This document shows positions 23,033 to 32,676 of a stretch of 64,000 bases of DNA, piece after piece (the first letter of the stretch is position 1; every line of letters begins with the position of its first letter). The notes under the pieces are model-generated. The model was not told the DNA's origin, did not search any database, and was given only the letters and a program-made list of their open reading frames with translations. Source of the stretch: Candidatus Leucobacter sulfamidivorax. GTDB taxonomy: Bacteria; Actinomycetota; Actinomycetes; Actinomycetales; Microbacteriaceae. Both the position numbers and the translations under genes were made by a program. The stretch is taken from NCBI GenBank assembly GCA_016771945.1, contig QZLF01000003.1, positions 248,001 through 312,000 of the forward strand, given 5' to 3'.

Positions 23033-24628
23033 GTGACCGCAGAGAACGCAGCGCCCGTCGCGACGACCCGGGACAAGATCATCGACCACCGGCGCAAGTA
23101 CCAGGAGGCGGTGGGCGACCGGGACGCGGCTGCGGCCGAGAAGCAGCACCCGCGCGGCAAGATGACCGCCCGCGAGCGCATCGCCGCGCTGCTCGATCCG
23201 GGATCCTTCGTCGAGCTCGACAAGTACGTGCGCCACCGCAGCCACTCCTTCGGCATGGACAGGAGCCGGCCCTTCGGCGACTCGGTCGTGACCGGCGCGG
23301 GCACGATCCACGGCCGCCAGGTCGTGGTGTTCTCGCAGGACTTCACCACCTTCGGCGGATCGCTCGGCGAGGTGGCCGGCGAGAAGATCGTGAAGGCCAT
23401 GGAGTTCGCGCTGAAGACCGGCGCGCCGCTGCTCGGCATCCTCGACTCGGGCGGCGCCCGCATCCAGGAGGGCGTGGTCTCGCTCAGCCAGTACGCGCGC
23501 ATCTTCCGCCTCAACACCATGTGCTCGGGCGTGATCCCCCAGATCTCGATCGTGATGGGCCCCTCCGCCGGCGGCGCCGTCTACTCCCCCGCGCTCACCG
23601 ACTTCGTCATCATGGTCGATCAGACGAGCCACATGTTCGTCACCGGCCCCGACGTCATCAAGACCGTCACTGGCGAGGAGGTCGGCTTCGAGGAGCTCGG
23701 CGGCGCGCTCACGCACAACAAGACGAGCGGCGTGGCGCACTACCTCGCGAGCGACGAGCACGACGCGCTCGACTACGCCCGCGCGCTCATCGGCTTCCTC
23801 CCCGACAACAACCTGGCCGAGGGGCCGATCTACGACAGCGACACGGCCTACGAGATCACGGACGCCGACCGCAAGCTCAACACGGTGATCCCCGACAGCC
23901 CGAATCAGCCCTACGACATGAAGGTGGTCATCGAGGCGATCCTCGACTCCGGCGACTTCCTCGAGGTGCAGCCGCTGTTCGCCCCGAACATCCTGATCGG
24001 CTTCGGCCGCGTCGAGGGCCGCACCGTCGGCATCATCGCGAACCAGCCCGCGCAGATGGCCGGCACCCTCAACATCGACGCGAGCGAGAAGGCCGCGCGC
24101 TTCGTGCGCTTCTGCGACGCCTTCTCGATCCCGATCCTCACCCTCGTCGACGTGCCGGGCTACCTGCCCGGCACCGAGCAGGAGTTCAACGGCGTGATCC
24201 GCCGCGGCGCGAAGCTGCTCTACGCCTACGCCGAGGCGACCGTGCCGCTCGTCACGATCATCACGCGCAAGGCCTACGGCGGGGCCTACATCGTGATGGG
24301 CTCGAAGCAGATGGGCGCCGACTTCAACATCGCCTGGCCCACCGCCGAGATCGCGGTCATGGGCGGCGCCGGCGCCGTGAACATCCTCTACCGCAAGGAG
24401 CTCGCGGCGGCCGAGGCCGAGGGGCGCGACGTCGAGGCGCTGCGCGCCGAGCTCACGGCGAAGTACAACGCCGACGTGACCTCGCCGTTCCTCGCGGCCG
24501 AGCGCGGCGAGCTCGACAACGTGCTCGAGCCGGCCGGCACCCGCCTCGCCGTCATCAAGGCGCTGCGAGGCCTGCGCGGCAAGCGCACCGAGCAGCCCGC
24601 GAAGAAGCACGGGAACATCCCGCTATGA
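23033..24628 (+). CDS. Acyl-CoA carboxylase beta (carboxyltransferase) subunit
   Basis: 531 residues from the GTG at 23033. Full carboxyltransferase architecture with both acyl-CoA and biotin domains: [36 protein letters not shown], and [20 protein letters not shown]. Best fits the AccD5/PccB group, which makes methylmalonyl-CoA or malonyl-CoA with a biotinylated AccA3-type alpha subunit (not in the window) and an epsilon subunit. The next gene, overlapping by four bases, is that epsilon subunit. Confidence 0.93.
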   Translation: MTAENAAPVATTRDKIIDHRRKYQEAVGDRDAAAAEKQHPRGKMTARERIAALLDPGSFVELDKYVRHRSHSFGMDRSRPFGDSVVTGAGTIHGRQVVVFSQDFTTFGGSLGEVAGEKIVKAMEFALKTGAPLLGILDSGGARIQEGVVSLSQYARIFRLNTMCSGVIPQISIVMGPSAGGAVYSPALTDFVIMVDQTSHMFVTGPDVIKTVTGEEVGFEELGGALTHNKTSGVAHYLASDEHDALDYARALIGFLPDNNLAEGPIYDSDTAYEITDADRKLNTVIPDSPNQPYDMKVVIEAILDSGDFLEVQPLFAPNILIGFGRVEGRTVGIIANQPAQMAGTLNIDASEKAARFVRFCDAFSIPILTLVDVPGYLPGTEQEFNGVIRRGAKLLYAYAEATVPLVTIITRKAYGGAYIVMGSKQMGADFNIAWPTAEIAVMGGAGAVNILYRKELAAAEAEGRDVEALRAELTAKYNADVTSPFLAAERGELDNVLEPAGTRLAVIKALRGLRGKRTEQPAKKHGNIPL

Positions 24629-24906
24629 CTCCGAACAATGCTCCCCTGCCGCCCGACGCTGCCGCGCGCGACGCCGCGAAGCGCGAGGAGCTCGGCGAGG
24701 TCGACGACGCGATCCGCGGAGAGGACTTCGACTTCGTCACGCGCCACGTCAGCGACGAGGAGAAGGTCGCCGCGATCGCGGTGCTCTCCAGCGTGCGCGC
24801 CGAGGAGACGCAGCGCGTGAAGCGGGTCGAGCGGCGCGAGCACCAGCCGTGGGCGCGCTCGCAGCGCGTCGCGGAGGGGATCGGGGAGCTGCTCGCCGAG
24901 AGCTGA
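24625..24906 (+). CDS. Acyl-CoA carboxylase epsilon subunit
   Basis: 93 residues; ATG overlaps the beta-subunit stop (ATGA). The C-terminal ACC_epsilon signature is present ([16 protein letters not shown]...PWARSQR). Epsilon subunits in actinobacteria bridge alpha and beta subunits and raise activity. The N-terminus is divergent, as usual. Confidence 0.85.
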   Translation: MTPNNAPLPPDAAARDAAKREELGEVDDAIRGEDFDFVTRHVSDEEKVAAIAVLSSVRAEETQRVKRVERREHQPWARSQRVAEGIGELLAES

Positions 24907-24937
24907 GCGCTTACGGCGATCCGAGCGGGGGCGGCGA

Positions 24938-24943
24938 TAGTCT
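24938..24943 (+). promoter_or_regulatory. -10 TAGTCT of the leaderless NUDIX gene
   Basis: TAGTCT ends six bases before ATG 24950. Confidence 0.5.
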
Positions 24944-24949
24944 GAGGAC

Positions 24950-25684
24950 ATGGCCGGCACGATCCTCGAAGCGCGAGCGCAGCTCGAAGCCGCGGTGAGC
25001 GCGGGCCTGCGGATCGGCTATCGCTGGCGCGGGCCGGAGACCGATGAGCCCGTGCGGCGATCATCCGTGCTCATCCTCTTCGGCGCGCTCGACGCCGTGC
25101 CCGCCACGGCGCCCGAGTGCTCGGTGCCGCGCGAGCTCGATGTGCTCCTCACCCGGCGCTCCGACACGATGCGGCACCATCCGGGGCAGATCGCCTTCCC
25201 CGGCGGCGGTTCCGAGGACGGCGACGCGGACGAGGCGGCGACGGCCCTGCGCGAGGCCGCCGAGGAGACCGGGCTCGATCCGGGCGGCGTCGACGTGATC
25301 GGCGCGCTCGAGCCCGTGCACATCCCGGTCAGCAACAACCTGGTCACGCCGATCGTCGGATGGTGGCGCAGCCCGAGCGAGGTCGCGGCCGACGACTCGG
25401 AGTCCGTGCAGGTGTTCCGGGTGCCGGTGGCCGAGCTGCTCGACCCGGCGGCGCGCGGCGTCTCGGTGCTCGAGCTCGGGACGCGGACGTTCCGCGGCGA
25501 GGCTTTCGAACTGGGGCCGCGCTTCGGCGGACACCTCGTCTGGGGCTTCACCGGCATCCTGCTCTCGAGCGTCTTCGAGGGCCTGGGCTGGGACGAGCCG
25601 TGGGATCGCGAGCGCAGCTTCGAGCTGGCGTCGAACCCGCGCAACGGCGTGATCGACTCGGTGCGCCGGATATCGGAGGGCTGA
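24950..25684 (+). CDS. CoA pyrophosphatase-type NUDIX hydrolase
   Basis: 244 residues. The CoA-specific upstream motif (LLTRRSDTMRHHPGQIAFPGG) is directly followed by the Nudix box (GGGSEDGDADEAATALREAAEETGLD fits G-x5-E-x7-R-E-U-x-E-E-x-G-U). Enzymes of this subgroup (CoAse/NudL) split coenzyme A to 3',5'-ADP and 4'-phosphopantetheine. The ATG is placed for a leaderless transcript. It is followed by the DUF4287-like gene after 11 bases. Confidence 0.87.
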   Translation: MAGTILEARAQLEAAVSAGLRIGYRWRGPETDEPVRRSSVLILFGALDAVPATAPECSVPRELDVLLTRRSDTMRHHPGQIAFPGGGSEDGDADEAATALREAAEETGLDPGGVDVIGALEPVHIPVSNNLVTPIVGWWRSPSEVAADDSESVQVFRVPVAELLDPAARGVSVLELGTRTFRGEAFELGPRFGGHLVWGFTGILLSSVFEGLGWDEPWDRERSFELASNPRNGVIDSVRRISEG

Positions 25685-25695
25685 AGGGAGCCGCG

Positions 25696-26283
25696 ATGGC
25701 GAAGCACGAGGCAGCCGACGAAGCGGGGTCCAACCGCACCCGCGCCACGAGCATCCCGGCGCTCGAACGCGCGACCGGTCTCCCGTGGGATGAGCTGGTG
25801 CGCCGCTTCGAGGAGCACGGCGCAGCCTCGCTCGCGCATGCGGAGATCGCGCGCCTGGCCCGGGGGTGGATGCCCAACGAGCTGCAGAACCCCGATTGGT
25901 GGGCGCAGGGCGCCGCGATCGCCTACGAGCAGCACGCGGGCCTGCGTGTGCCCGGGCAGTCGTCGAGCGGCGCGTTCCGCGTGGGGGCGAGCCGCACGCT
26001 CGCGGCGGATCGGGATGCCGCCGTCGAGGCCTGGGCCGCGGGCCCTGGTACCGCGACCGAGCACCTCGGCCACGCCGCGTCGGAGCCCCGGCGCTCCCGC
26101 ACCGACAAGCGCACGTTCTTCCGCTTCGATCTCGAGGGCACGGGGAGGGTCGAGGTCGCGGGCACGCCGAACGCGAAAGATCCGTCGAAGACGAGCCTCG
26201 CCGTGAGCCACGACGGCCTGCCCGACGCGGAGAGCGTCGAGCAGTGGCGCGCCCACTGGAAGGCGCTGCTCGCAGGACTATAG
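25696..26283 (+). CDS. DUF4287-like protein with C-terminal SRPBCC-like domain
   Basis: 195 residues from ATG 25696 (AAGGGAG upstream). The N-terminal part (ATGLPWDELVRRFEEHGAAS, HAEIARLARG, NPDWWAQGAAIAYEQHAGLR) resembles DUF4287, which in many actinobacteria is fused to a START/SRPBCC-like domain as here (about 105-195). No enzymatic residues recognised. Follows the NUDIX gene closely, suggesting an operon; function unknown. Confidence 0.65.
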   Translation: MAKHEAADEAGSNRTRATSIPALERATGLPWDELVRRFEEHGAASLAHAEIARLARGWMPNELQNPDWWAQGAAIAYEQHAGLRVPGQSSSGAFRVGASRTLAADRDAAVEAWAAGPGTATEHLGHAASEPRRSRTDKRTFFRFDLEGTGRVEVAGTPNAKDPSKTSLAVSHDGLPDAESVEQWRAHWKALLAGL

Positions 26284-26285
26284 CG

Positions 26286-26405
26286 TCAGTCGCGGCAGGC
26301 GCAGCGCTCGTCGACGGGCACGCCCATGAGCGCCTCCTCGATGTGCTCGCCGCAGCCCGCCCAGGTGGGCTTGCCGCAGGTCTGGCAGGTCACGCGTCGG
26401 CACAC
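26286..26405 (-). CDS. Cys-rich mini-protein (39 aa), probable metal-binding
   Basis: The GTG at 26405 has GGAGGG five bases upstream; longer in-frame starts run into the promoter region. The 39 residues contain five Cys after the start region in the pattern VTCQTCGKPTWAGCGEHIEE then CAC, which matches a small, widely conserved unnamed family. The C-x2-C...C...C-x-C set suggests a zinc- or copper-binding fold. It shares a divergent promoter region, carrying two operator-like palindromes, with the CsoR/CstR-like repressor. Too small for routine gene callers, but the motif is distinctive. Confidence 0.72.
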   Translation of the reverse strand: MCRRVTCQTCGKPTWAGCGEHIEEALMGVPVDERCACRD

Positions 26406-26484
26406 GGTGCCCTCCGATCTCCGGGCCGCTCCCCGGTCTCCTCGTTCCACTGTTCTGCTCGGGTCGCCCCGTCCGGGTTCCATA

Positions 26485-26893
<409 letters not shown>

Positions 26894-26984
26894 TCTGCTC
26901 CGCGGGCCGCCGCCGTGGGCGGCACCACGGGCTGCGCCGACGCGTCGCGTCGCCGCGAACGCCCGTGTCCTCCGGACCGGGTGG

Positions 26985-26990
26985 TACTTT
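26985..26990 (+). promoter_or_regulatory. -10 TACTTT of leaderless phosphosugar mutase gene
   Basis: TACTTT ends six bases before ATG 26997 (GAGGGG between). Confidence 0.5.
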
Positions 26991-26996
26991 GAGGGG

Positions 26997-28736
26997 ATGA
27001 ATGCGGCGGACCCCGGACTCGACGCCCTCGCGCGGGCCGTCCGGGAGTGGATCGAAGCGGATCCCGATCCGGCGACCCGCGCAGAGGCCGCCGAGCTGCT
27101 CGCCGCCGCCGAAGTCGGGGACGGCGAGGCCGCGGCACGGCTCCGGGACGCCTTCGACGGCCGCCTCGCCTTCGGCACCGCCGGCCTCCGCGCCGAGCTC
27201 GGAGCCGGCCCCCGGCGCATGAACCGGGTGGTCGTGGCGCAGAGCAGCGCCGGCTTCGCCGCCTTCCTGCTCGGGCGCGCGGCACGCGGCGAGACGGCGG
27301 ATCCGCCCACCGCCGTCATCGGCTACGACACGCGCGCGAACAGCGAGGTCTTCGCCCGCGACACGGCGGAGGTGCTCGCGGGCGCCGGCATCGAGGTCAC
27401 GCTCTTCCCCTCCCCCGTGCCCACACCGGTGACGGCCTTCGCGGTGCGGTTCCTCGGCGCCTCGGCCGGGGTCATGATCACCGCGAGCCACAACCCGCCC
27501 CGCGACAACGGCTACAAGGTGTACCTCGGCGACGCCGACGGCGGCTCCCAGATCGTTCCGCCGAGCGACCGCGAGATCGCCGCACTCATCGAGGAGGCCG
27601 CACGGCGCCCGCTCGCCGGGCTCCCGCGATCCGCCGCCTACCGCCTCGCGGGGCCCGAGATCGAGCGGAGCTACGTCGAGCGCACGGCCGCCGCGGTGCG
27701 CGCGGGCTGCGCGGGGCGCGGTGCCGGCGCGGATCCGCCTCCCCTCGACGTCGTCTACACCGCCCTGCACGGTGTCGGCGCGGCGTCGGCCCGGCGGGTG
27801 CTCGCGGCCGCGGGCCTCCCCGCGGTGATCTCCGTGCCCGAGCAGGAGCAGCCCGACGGCTCCTTCCCCACGCTCGCCTTCCCGAATCCCGAGGAGCCCG
27901 CCGCCCTCGATCTCGCCTATCGCCTCGCCGCCGAGCGGGGCGCGGGGCTCGTGATCGCCCACGATCCCGACGCCGACCGGCTCGGGGTCGCGGCCCTCCA
28001 CCCGGCCGAGGGAGGCTTCCGCCGGCTGACCGGCAACGAGATCGGCCTGCTGCTCGGGTGGCGCGCGGCCGAGCGGGCGCGCGCCGAGGGTCGCGGCGGC
28101 GTGCTCGCCAACACGATCGTGAGCTCTCCGGCGCTCGGCGCCGTGGCCCGCAGCTACGGCCTCGAGCACGTCGAGACGCTTTCGGGTTCGAAATGGCTCT
28201 CCCGCATCCCGGGGCTGATCTTCGGCTTCGAGGAGGCCCTGGGCTACCTGGTGCACCCCGACGTGGTCGGCGACAAGGACGGCATCGCCGCGGCCGCCGA
28301 GATGCTCGCCCTCGCCCGCGAATGCCGCGCAGAGGGGCGCACGCTCTGGGAGCTGCTCGACGAGGCGAGCCTCGCCTTCGGCCGCTTCTCCAGCCGGCAG
28401 ATCGTCGTGCGCTACGGGCGCACCGCGGAGGCGCGGGAGGCCTCGGAGCGGGCGCGCAACAGGCCGCCCGCGGCATTCGGCCGACACCGCGTGGAGCGGG
28501 TGCGCGACTTCCGCGAGCCCGGGCTCGCGGCCGTGACCGCGAACGTGCTCGCTTACGACCTGGACGACGGCTCGCGGGTGATGATCCGCCCGAGCGGCAC
28601 CGAGCCGAAGCTCAAGGTGTACATCGACGCCTTCAGCGACTCCGGTTCGGCGGCGGATCGCCGGGCCGCCACGGACCGCGCCCTCGACGGCGTCGAGGCC
28701 GCCGCGCGCGCCTACCTCGACGGGCTCGGCTCGTGA
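26997..28736 (+). CDS. Phosphoglucomutase/phosphomannomutase
   Basis: 579 residues, the long form of the alpha-D-phosphohexomutase superfamily. Active-site serine loop TASHNPPRDNGYKVY (about 160-175), metal loop DPDADRLG (~320), sugar-binding GFEEALGY (~410) and phosphate-binding RPSGTEPKLKVY near the C-terminus. Interconverts hexose 1- and 6-phosphates; whether glucose or mannose cannot be told, but a mannose-1-phosphate guanylyltransferase is encoded at 55.2 kb. GTGA overlap with the next gene. Confidence 0.9.
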   Translation: MNAADPGLDALARAVREWIEADPDPATRAEAAELLAAAEVGDGEAAARLRDAFDGRLAFGTAGLRAELGAGPRRMNRVVVAQSSAGFAAFLLGRAARGETADPPTAVIGYDTRANSEVFARDTAEVLAGAGIEVTLFPSPVPTPVTAFAVRFLGASAGVMITASHNPPRDNGYKVYLGDADGGSQIVPPSDREIAALIEEAARRPLAGLPRSAAYRLAGPEIERSYVERTAAAVRAGCAGRGAGADPPPLDVVYTALHGVGAASARRVLAAAGLPAVISVPEQEQPDGSFPTLAFPNPEEPAALDLAYRLAAERGAGLVIAHDPDADRLGVAALHPAEGGFRRLTGNEIGLLLGWRAAERARAEGRGGVLANTIVSSPALGAVARSYGLEHVETLSGSKWLSRIPGLIFGFEEALGYLVHPDVVGDKDGIAAAAEMLALARECRAEGRTLWELLDEASLAFGRFSSRQIVVRYGRTAEAREASERARNRPPAAFGRHRVERVRDFREPGLAAVTANVLAYDLDDGSRVMIRPSGTEPKLKVYIDAFSDSGSAADRRAATDRALDGVEAAARAYLDGLGS

Positions 28737-29752
28737 GCGCGGGCTTCGAGGACGCCGGCGCCGGGGGCATCGGCCCCGAGGGCGGCGGATCCGGCCCGAG
28801 GGCCCCGATCCGCTGGGGCGAAGCCGACGCCGCGGCCCATCTGACCGTGCCGGGAGCCGAGTCCGACAAGTACCGCCGCGGCGTGCTCGGCCTGCGCACC
28901 GGTTCGGCCGCCTATCCGGGGGCGGCGGTGCTCGGCGCCGAGGCGGCCTGGCGCGCCGGGCTCGGGCTGCTGCGCTACGTGCCGCCCCTCGGGGACGATC
29001 CGCCCGAGTTCGGACTGCCGACGCCCGCGGCCGCGGTGCTCGCCGCGCGCCCCGAGACCGTGTTCGCGAGCGATGCGCACGGGCCGCTGCGCTGCGACGC
29101 CTGGCTCGTCGGCTCGGGCACCGACCCGGCGCGGCGCGGCTTCGCGGAGAGCGCGGCGATCCGCCGGCTGCTCGCGGGCGAGGCGCCCGTGGTGCTCGAC
29201 GCGGGCGCGCTCGGGCTGCTGGCCGAACGGGCGTCGGCGGAGCCGTCGCCGTCCCGGGCGCCGACCATCGCGACGCCGCACCGGGGCGAGTTCCTCTCGC
29301 TGTGGCGCGCCGCCGGCCTCGGCGAATCGCCCGCGGGCTGGGCCGACGACCGCGCGGAGAGCCCCGGCGAGTCCGCGCCCCGCGACGCGGCGTCGGCGCT
29401 CGCGGCGCGGCTCGGCGCGACGATCCTGCTGAAGGGGTCGCTCACGATCGCCGCGACGCCCGGCGGCTTCTCGGCCGCCTGCGGCCCGGCGACGCCGTGG
29501 CTCGCGGCGGCCGGCACCGGGGACGTGCTGGCGGGCATCCTCGGCGCGCTCGTCGCCTCGCACGCGGCGGCGGTGCGCGCGGATCCCGAGCTGCTCGGAC
29601 CGCTCGGTGCGAGCGCCGCGGTGCTGCACGACGCCGCGGCCCGCCTCGCCGCCGGCGACGACGGAACGACCCCCGGCCGCCCGATCACCGCTCTCGACGT
29701 CGCCCACGCCCTCCCCGAAACCGTGGCGCGCCTCCTCGCCGCCCGCGTCTAG
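28733..29752 (+). CDS. ADP-dependent NAD(P)HX dehydratase
   Basis: 339 residues from GTG 28733, overlapping the mutase stop. Ribokinase-like CARKD fold: KYRRGVLGLRTGSAAYPGAAVL at the N-terminus, ATPHRGEFLSL, and the signature PWLAAAGTGDVLAGILGAL (about 255-273). The enzyme repairs hydrated NAD(P)H. It lacks the N-terminal epimerase (YjeF) domain present in bifunctional Nnr proteins. Confidence 0.88.
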   Translation: MSAGFEDAGAGGIGPEGGGSGPRAPIRWGEADAAAHLTVPGAESDKYRRGVLGLRTGSAAYPGAAVLGAEAAWRAGLGLLRYVPPLGDDPPEFGLPTPAAAVLAARPETVFASDAHGPLRCDAWLVGSGTDPARRGFAESAAIRRLLAGEAPVVLDAGALGLLAERASAEPSPSRAPTIATPHRGEFLSLWRAAGLGESPAGWADDRAESPGESAPRDAASALAARLGATILLKGSLTIAATPGGFSAACGPATPWLAAAGTGDVLAGILGALVASHAAAVRADPELLGPLGASAAVLHDAAARLAAGDDGTTPGRPITALDVAHALPETVARLLAARV

Positions 29753-29822
29753 CGTCGGCGGAGTCCACGGAGCGGGTGCCGGTCCCGGCCTGCGTGCCGC
29801 GCATAACAACATGCGTGACACT

Positions 29823-29915
29823 CCCGGGACGGGGCATCGGTCCGAGCTTGCTGGTTGGGTCTGGCGGCGCGCGAAGCGCGCTGGAAGCAAGCTCGGACCG
29901 ATGCCCCGTCCCGGG
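29823..29915. repeat. Perfect 30-bp inverted repeat (REP/terminator-like)
   Basis: Arms 29823-29852 and 29886-29915 are perfectly complementary over 30 bases; each contains GGGGCATCGGTCCGAGCTTG or its complement. The 33-base centre holds GCGCGC-GAA-GCGCGC. It lies between convergent genes and so may terminate both, but arm length and sequence suggest a member of a repeat family. Confidence 0.75.
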
Positions 29916-29929
29916 GATCGACAGAGGCC

Positions 29930-30733
29930 CTACCCCTTGTTGTCCATGACGGCGAGCGCACCCCCGTCGACCGGCACTCCGGCCCCGTGGATGAAGCTCG
30001 CTTGATCCGACATCAGGAACGACACCAGCTGCGCGACCTCCTCGGGACGCCCGACGCGGCCCAGCGGGGCGGCCGCGGCGCCCGCGGCGGCGGCGCCCGC
30101 GGCGCCGTCCATCTCGGGCATCAGCTGCGAGGCGATGTTGCGCAGCATGCGGGTGTCGATCATGCCGGGGAAGACCGCGTTGACGCGCACACCGGTGCCG
30201 CCGAGTTCGGAGGCGAAGGTGCGCACGAGGCCCAGCACGCCGTGCTTGGCGGCGTTGTAGGCGACCGTGTTGGGCAGGCCGCGCTCGCTGGCGATGGATC
30301 CGGTGCAGACGATCGCGCCCGAGCCCTGATCCACCATCTGACGGCCGACGTACTTGAGGCCGAGGTAGACGCCGTTCAGGTTGACGTCGATGACCTTGTT
30401 CCAATCGGAGTAGTCCAGTTCGAGCGCGGACTGGATCTTGCCCTCGATGCCGGCGTTGTTGAAGAAGCCGTCGATGCCGCCGAAGCCCGCGACGGCCTCC
30501 GCGACGTAGCGCTTCACGTCGTCCTCGACGGTGACGTCGGCGACGATCGCGAGCACCTCGGCGCCGCCCGAGCGCAGCTCATCCGCGAAGGCGGCGAGCG
30601 CGGCCTCGTCCCGGTCGACGAGGATCAGCCTGGAGCCGCGCTCCGCCAGCAGACGCGCGGTGGCGCCGCCGATGCCGCCGCTGCCGCCCGTGATCAGAAC
30701 GCGCTTCCCCGCCATTCCGTAGCTCTCGCTCAT
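29930..30733 (-). CDS. Short-chain dehydrogenase/reductase
   Basis: 267 residues from ATG 30733 (AAGGGG upstream). Classical SDR: TGGSGGIGGATARLL nucleotide-binding loop, NNAG, catalytic Ser in CTGSIASE, YNAAK, and VNAVFPGMIDT. Acidic Asp after beta-2 (LILVDRDE) indicates NAD(H) preference. A four-base ATGA overlap with the upstream monooxygenase gene makes them one operon; the SDR probably oxidises an alcohol to the ketone that the monooxygenase takes (inference). Confidence 0.88.
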   Translation of the reverse strand: MSESYGMAGKRVLITGGSGGIGGATARLLAERGSRLILVDRDEAALAAFADELRSGGAEVLAIVADVTVEDDVKRYVAEAVAGFGGIDGFFNNAGIEGKIQSALELDYSDWNKVIDVNLNGVYLGLKYVGRQMVDQGSGAIVCTGSIASERGLPNTVAYNAAKHGVLGLVRTFASELGGTGVRVNAVFPGMIDTRMLRNIASQLMPEMDGAAGAAAAGAAAAPLGRVGRPEEVAQLVSFLMSDQASFIHGAGVPVDGGALAVMDNKG

Positions 30734-32433
30734 GCGTGTACCCCTTCGTTTCGGTGCTTGTCGTTTCGATGGTCTTCGGATCCGCGATCCTCGGCCCGCG
30801 GGCCCCGCGAACCCCACGGAGTCCGCTCGAGCCCGGGGTACCCCGCGCGCTCCTCCTCGCGCAGGCGATCGTCGTAGGGGCCGACGCCGCCGAGGTACTG
30901 CAGCACGGCCCGCGGCTTCCCCGCCACGTTCGCGCCCGTGTACCACGAGGTCGCGTCCTTGAACAGCGTGCCGTCGGAGACCTCCCTGACGTGCGCGACC
31001 CAGGCGGCCTCGGCCTCGGCGCTCGGCTCGATCCGGGCGTCTCCGCGGCGGCGCGAGTCCTCGATGAGGTCGCTGATGAACTCCACGTGCTGCTCGATCG
31101 CGAGGAACATGTTGGCGGACACCGAGGGGCTGCCCGGGCCGGTCACTACGAACAGGTTGGGGAAGCCGTGCACCATGATCCCGAGCCAGGAATCCGGGGA
31201 GAGATCCCATTTCTCGCGCAGCGACAGCCCCTCCTCGCCCGGCGACGGCGCCGCGCCTCGGATGTCGAGGCGCCTGAGCGTCCCCGTCACCGCGTCGAAG
31301 CCGGTGGCGAGCACGATCATGTCGAGCTCGATCTCGCGCTTCGCCGTGCGGATGCCGGTCTCGGTGATCGCCTCGAGGGGTTCCTCGCGCAGGTCGACCA
31401 GCGTCACGTTCTCGCGCCGGTAGGTCTCGTAGTAGCCGGTGTCGATGCAGAGCCGGCGGGTGGCCAGCGCGTAGCCGTTGGGCACCACTCGCGCGGCGAT
31501 CTCGGGGTCCCCCACGCGCTCGGCGATGCGCGCGTCGACGAAGTCGCGGGCGGTGCGATTGGCCTCGTCGTCGGTGATGAGGTCGTTGAAGGCCGAGGCG
31601 AATCGCATCGGGCTGCCGTAGTCGTAGATCCGCCGGTACTCGGCCTCGCGCTCCTCCGCCGTCACCTCGAGCGCGGAGCGGTCGAAGGTGTCGGTGAAGG
31701 CCCCCAGCATGCTGGCGCGGGCCCGCTTCCTGATGTCGGGATACGCCCCCTTCACGCGCTGCTGATCCGCCTCGGTGAGCGGTCGGTTGTGCGCGGGCAG
31801 CGAGTAGCTCGGCGTGCGCTGCATGGCGTAGACGCGCCCTGCGGTCTTCGCCGCCTCGGGAATGATCTGGATGCCGGTGGAGCCCGTGCCGATCACCGCC
31901 ACGCGCTTCCCAGCGAAGTCCACGCCCTCCGCCGGCCAGTTCGCCGAGTTGTAGAGCTCGCCGCGGAAGTCGTCGATGCCGGGGATGTCGGGGATCTTCG
32001 GCGTCGACAGCACCCCGGTCGCCATGATGAGCATCGGGGCGACGTACTCGTCGCCGTCCTCGGTGCCGACGGTCCATTCGAGGGCGTCCTCGTCCCAGCG
32101 CGCCGACTGCACGTTCGTCTGCAGGCGCACGCCGTCACGCAGTCCGTACCGCTCGGCGACGTGGTGGAGGTAGGCGAGGATCTCGGGCTGGCCGGCGTAC
32201 TTCTCCGTCCAGACCCATTCCTGCTGCAGCTCCTCGTCGAACGAGAAGGAGTAGTCGAAGCTCTCCACGTCGCAGCGGGCGCCGGGATAGCGGTTCCAGT
32301 ACCAGGTCCCGCCGATGTCGCTCCCGCGCTCGAGCACCACGGCGTCGAGCCCCTGCCTGCGCGCCCGGATCAGGGCGTAGAGCCCTCCCACTCCCGCGCC
32401 GACGATGACCAGCTCGTGTCTGAAGATGCCCAT
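30730..32433 (-). CDS. Type I Baeyer-Villiger monooxygenase (flavin-containing)
   Basis: 567 residues. FAD Rossmann motif GAGVGGLY (12-19), the BVMO motif GGTWYWNRYPGARCD (41-55), and an NADPH motif GTGSTGIQ (~183). Resembles phenylacetone/cyclohexanone monooxygenases that insert oxygen beside a carbonyl to give an ester or lactone. The fingerprint F-x-G-x3-H-x3-W reads FRGELYNSANW, so the key His is Asn (codon AAC). C-terminal tail (EDRGSEDHRNDKHRNE) is highly polar. Good Shine-Dalgarno GGAAGGGAAG. Divergent from the aldehyde dehydrogenase. Confidence 0.9.
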   Translation of the reverse strand: MGIFRHELVIVGAGVGGLYALIRARRQGLDAVVLERGSDIGGTWYWNRYPGARCDVESFDYSFSFDEELQQEWVWTEKYAGQPEILAYLHHVAERYGLRDGVRLQTNVQSARWDEDALEWTVGTEDGDEYVAPMLIMATGVLSTPKIPDIPGIDDFRGELYNSANWPAEGVDFAGKRVAVIGTGSTGIQIIPEAAKTAGRVYAMQRTPSYSLPAHNRPLTEADQQRVKGAYPDIRKRARASMLGAFTDTFDRSALEVTAEEREAEYRRIYDYGSPMRFASAFNDLITDDEANRTARDFVDARIAERVGDPEIAARVVPNGYALATRRLCIDTGYYETYRRENVTLVDLREEPLEAITETGIRTAKREIELDMIVLATGFDAVTGTLRRLDIRGAAPSPGEEGLSLREKWDLSPDSWLGIMVHGFPNLFVVTGPGSPSVSANMFLAIEQHVEFISDLIEDSRRRGDARIEPSAEAEAAWVAHVREVSDGTLFKDATSWYTGANVAGKPRAVLQYLGGVGPYDDRLREEERAGYPGLERTPWGSRGPRAEDRGSEDHRNDKHRNEGVHA

Positions 32434-32676
32434 TCGCGGCTTCCCTTCCTCTGCTTCCTCGCAGAATCAGCCTCACACCTGCCGGGCCGTCGCGGTTGCG
32501 TCAGCGCGTACAAGAGTTGTGCCCGCAGTGCACGAGCGGATCGACCCGGTGCGCCGCCCCGCGACCCCTGGCAGACTGGATCGTGCAGGGCCGCGAGGCC
32601 CCCGGGATCCGCGCCCAGTGGGGGACGGATCCGCAGAACCGTTTCGACAGGGTCATTCGACGAGGAGAGATTCATC

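Noticed and set aside
21023..24610. 1195-codon minus-strand frame
   Set aside because: Only its last 197 codons (DUF305) are real; the rest is antisense to ispD, ispF and the carboxylase gene.
24950..25684. MutT-type antimutator
   Set aside because: The LLTRR...FPGG motif in front of the Nudix box points to the CoA pyrophosphatase subgroup instead.
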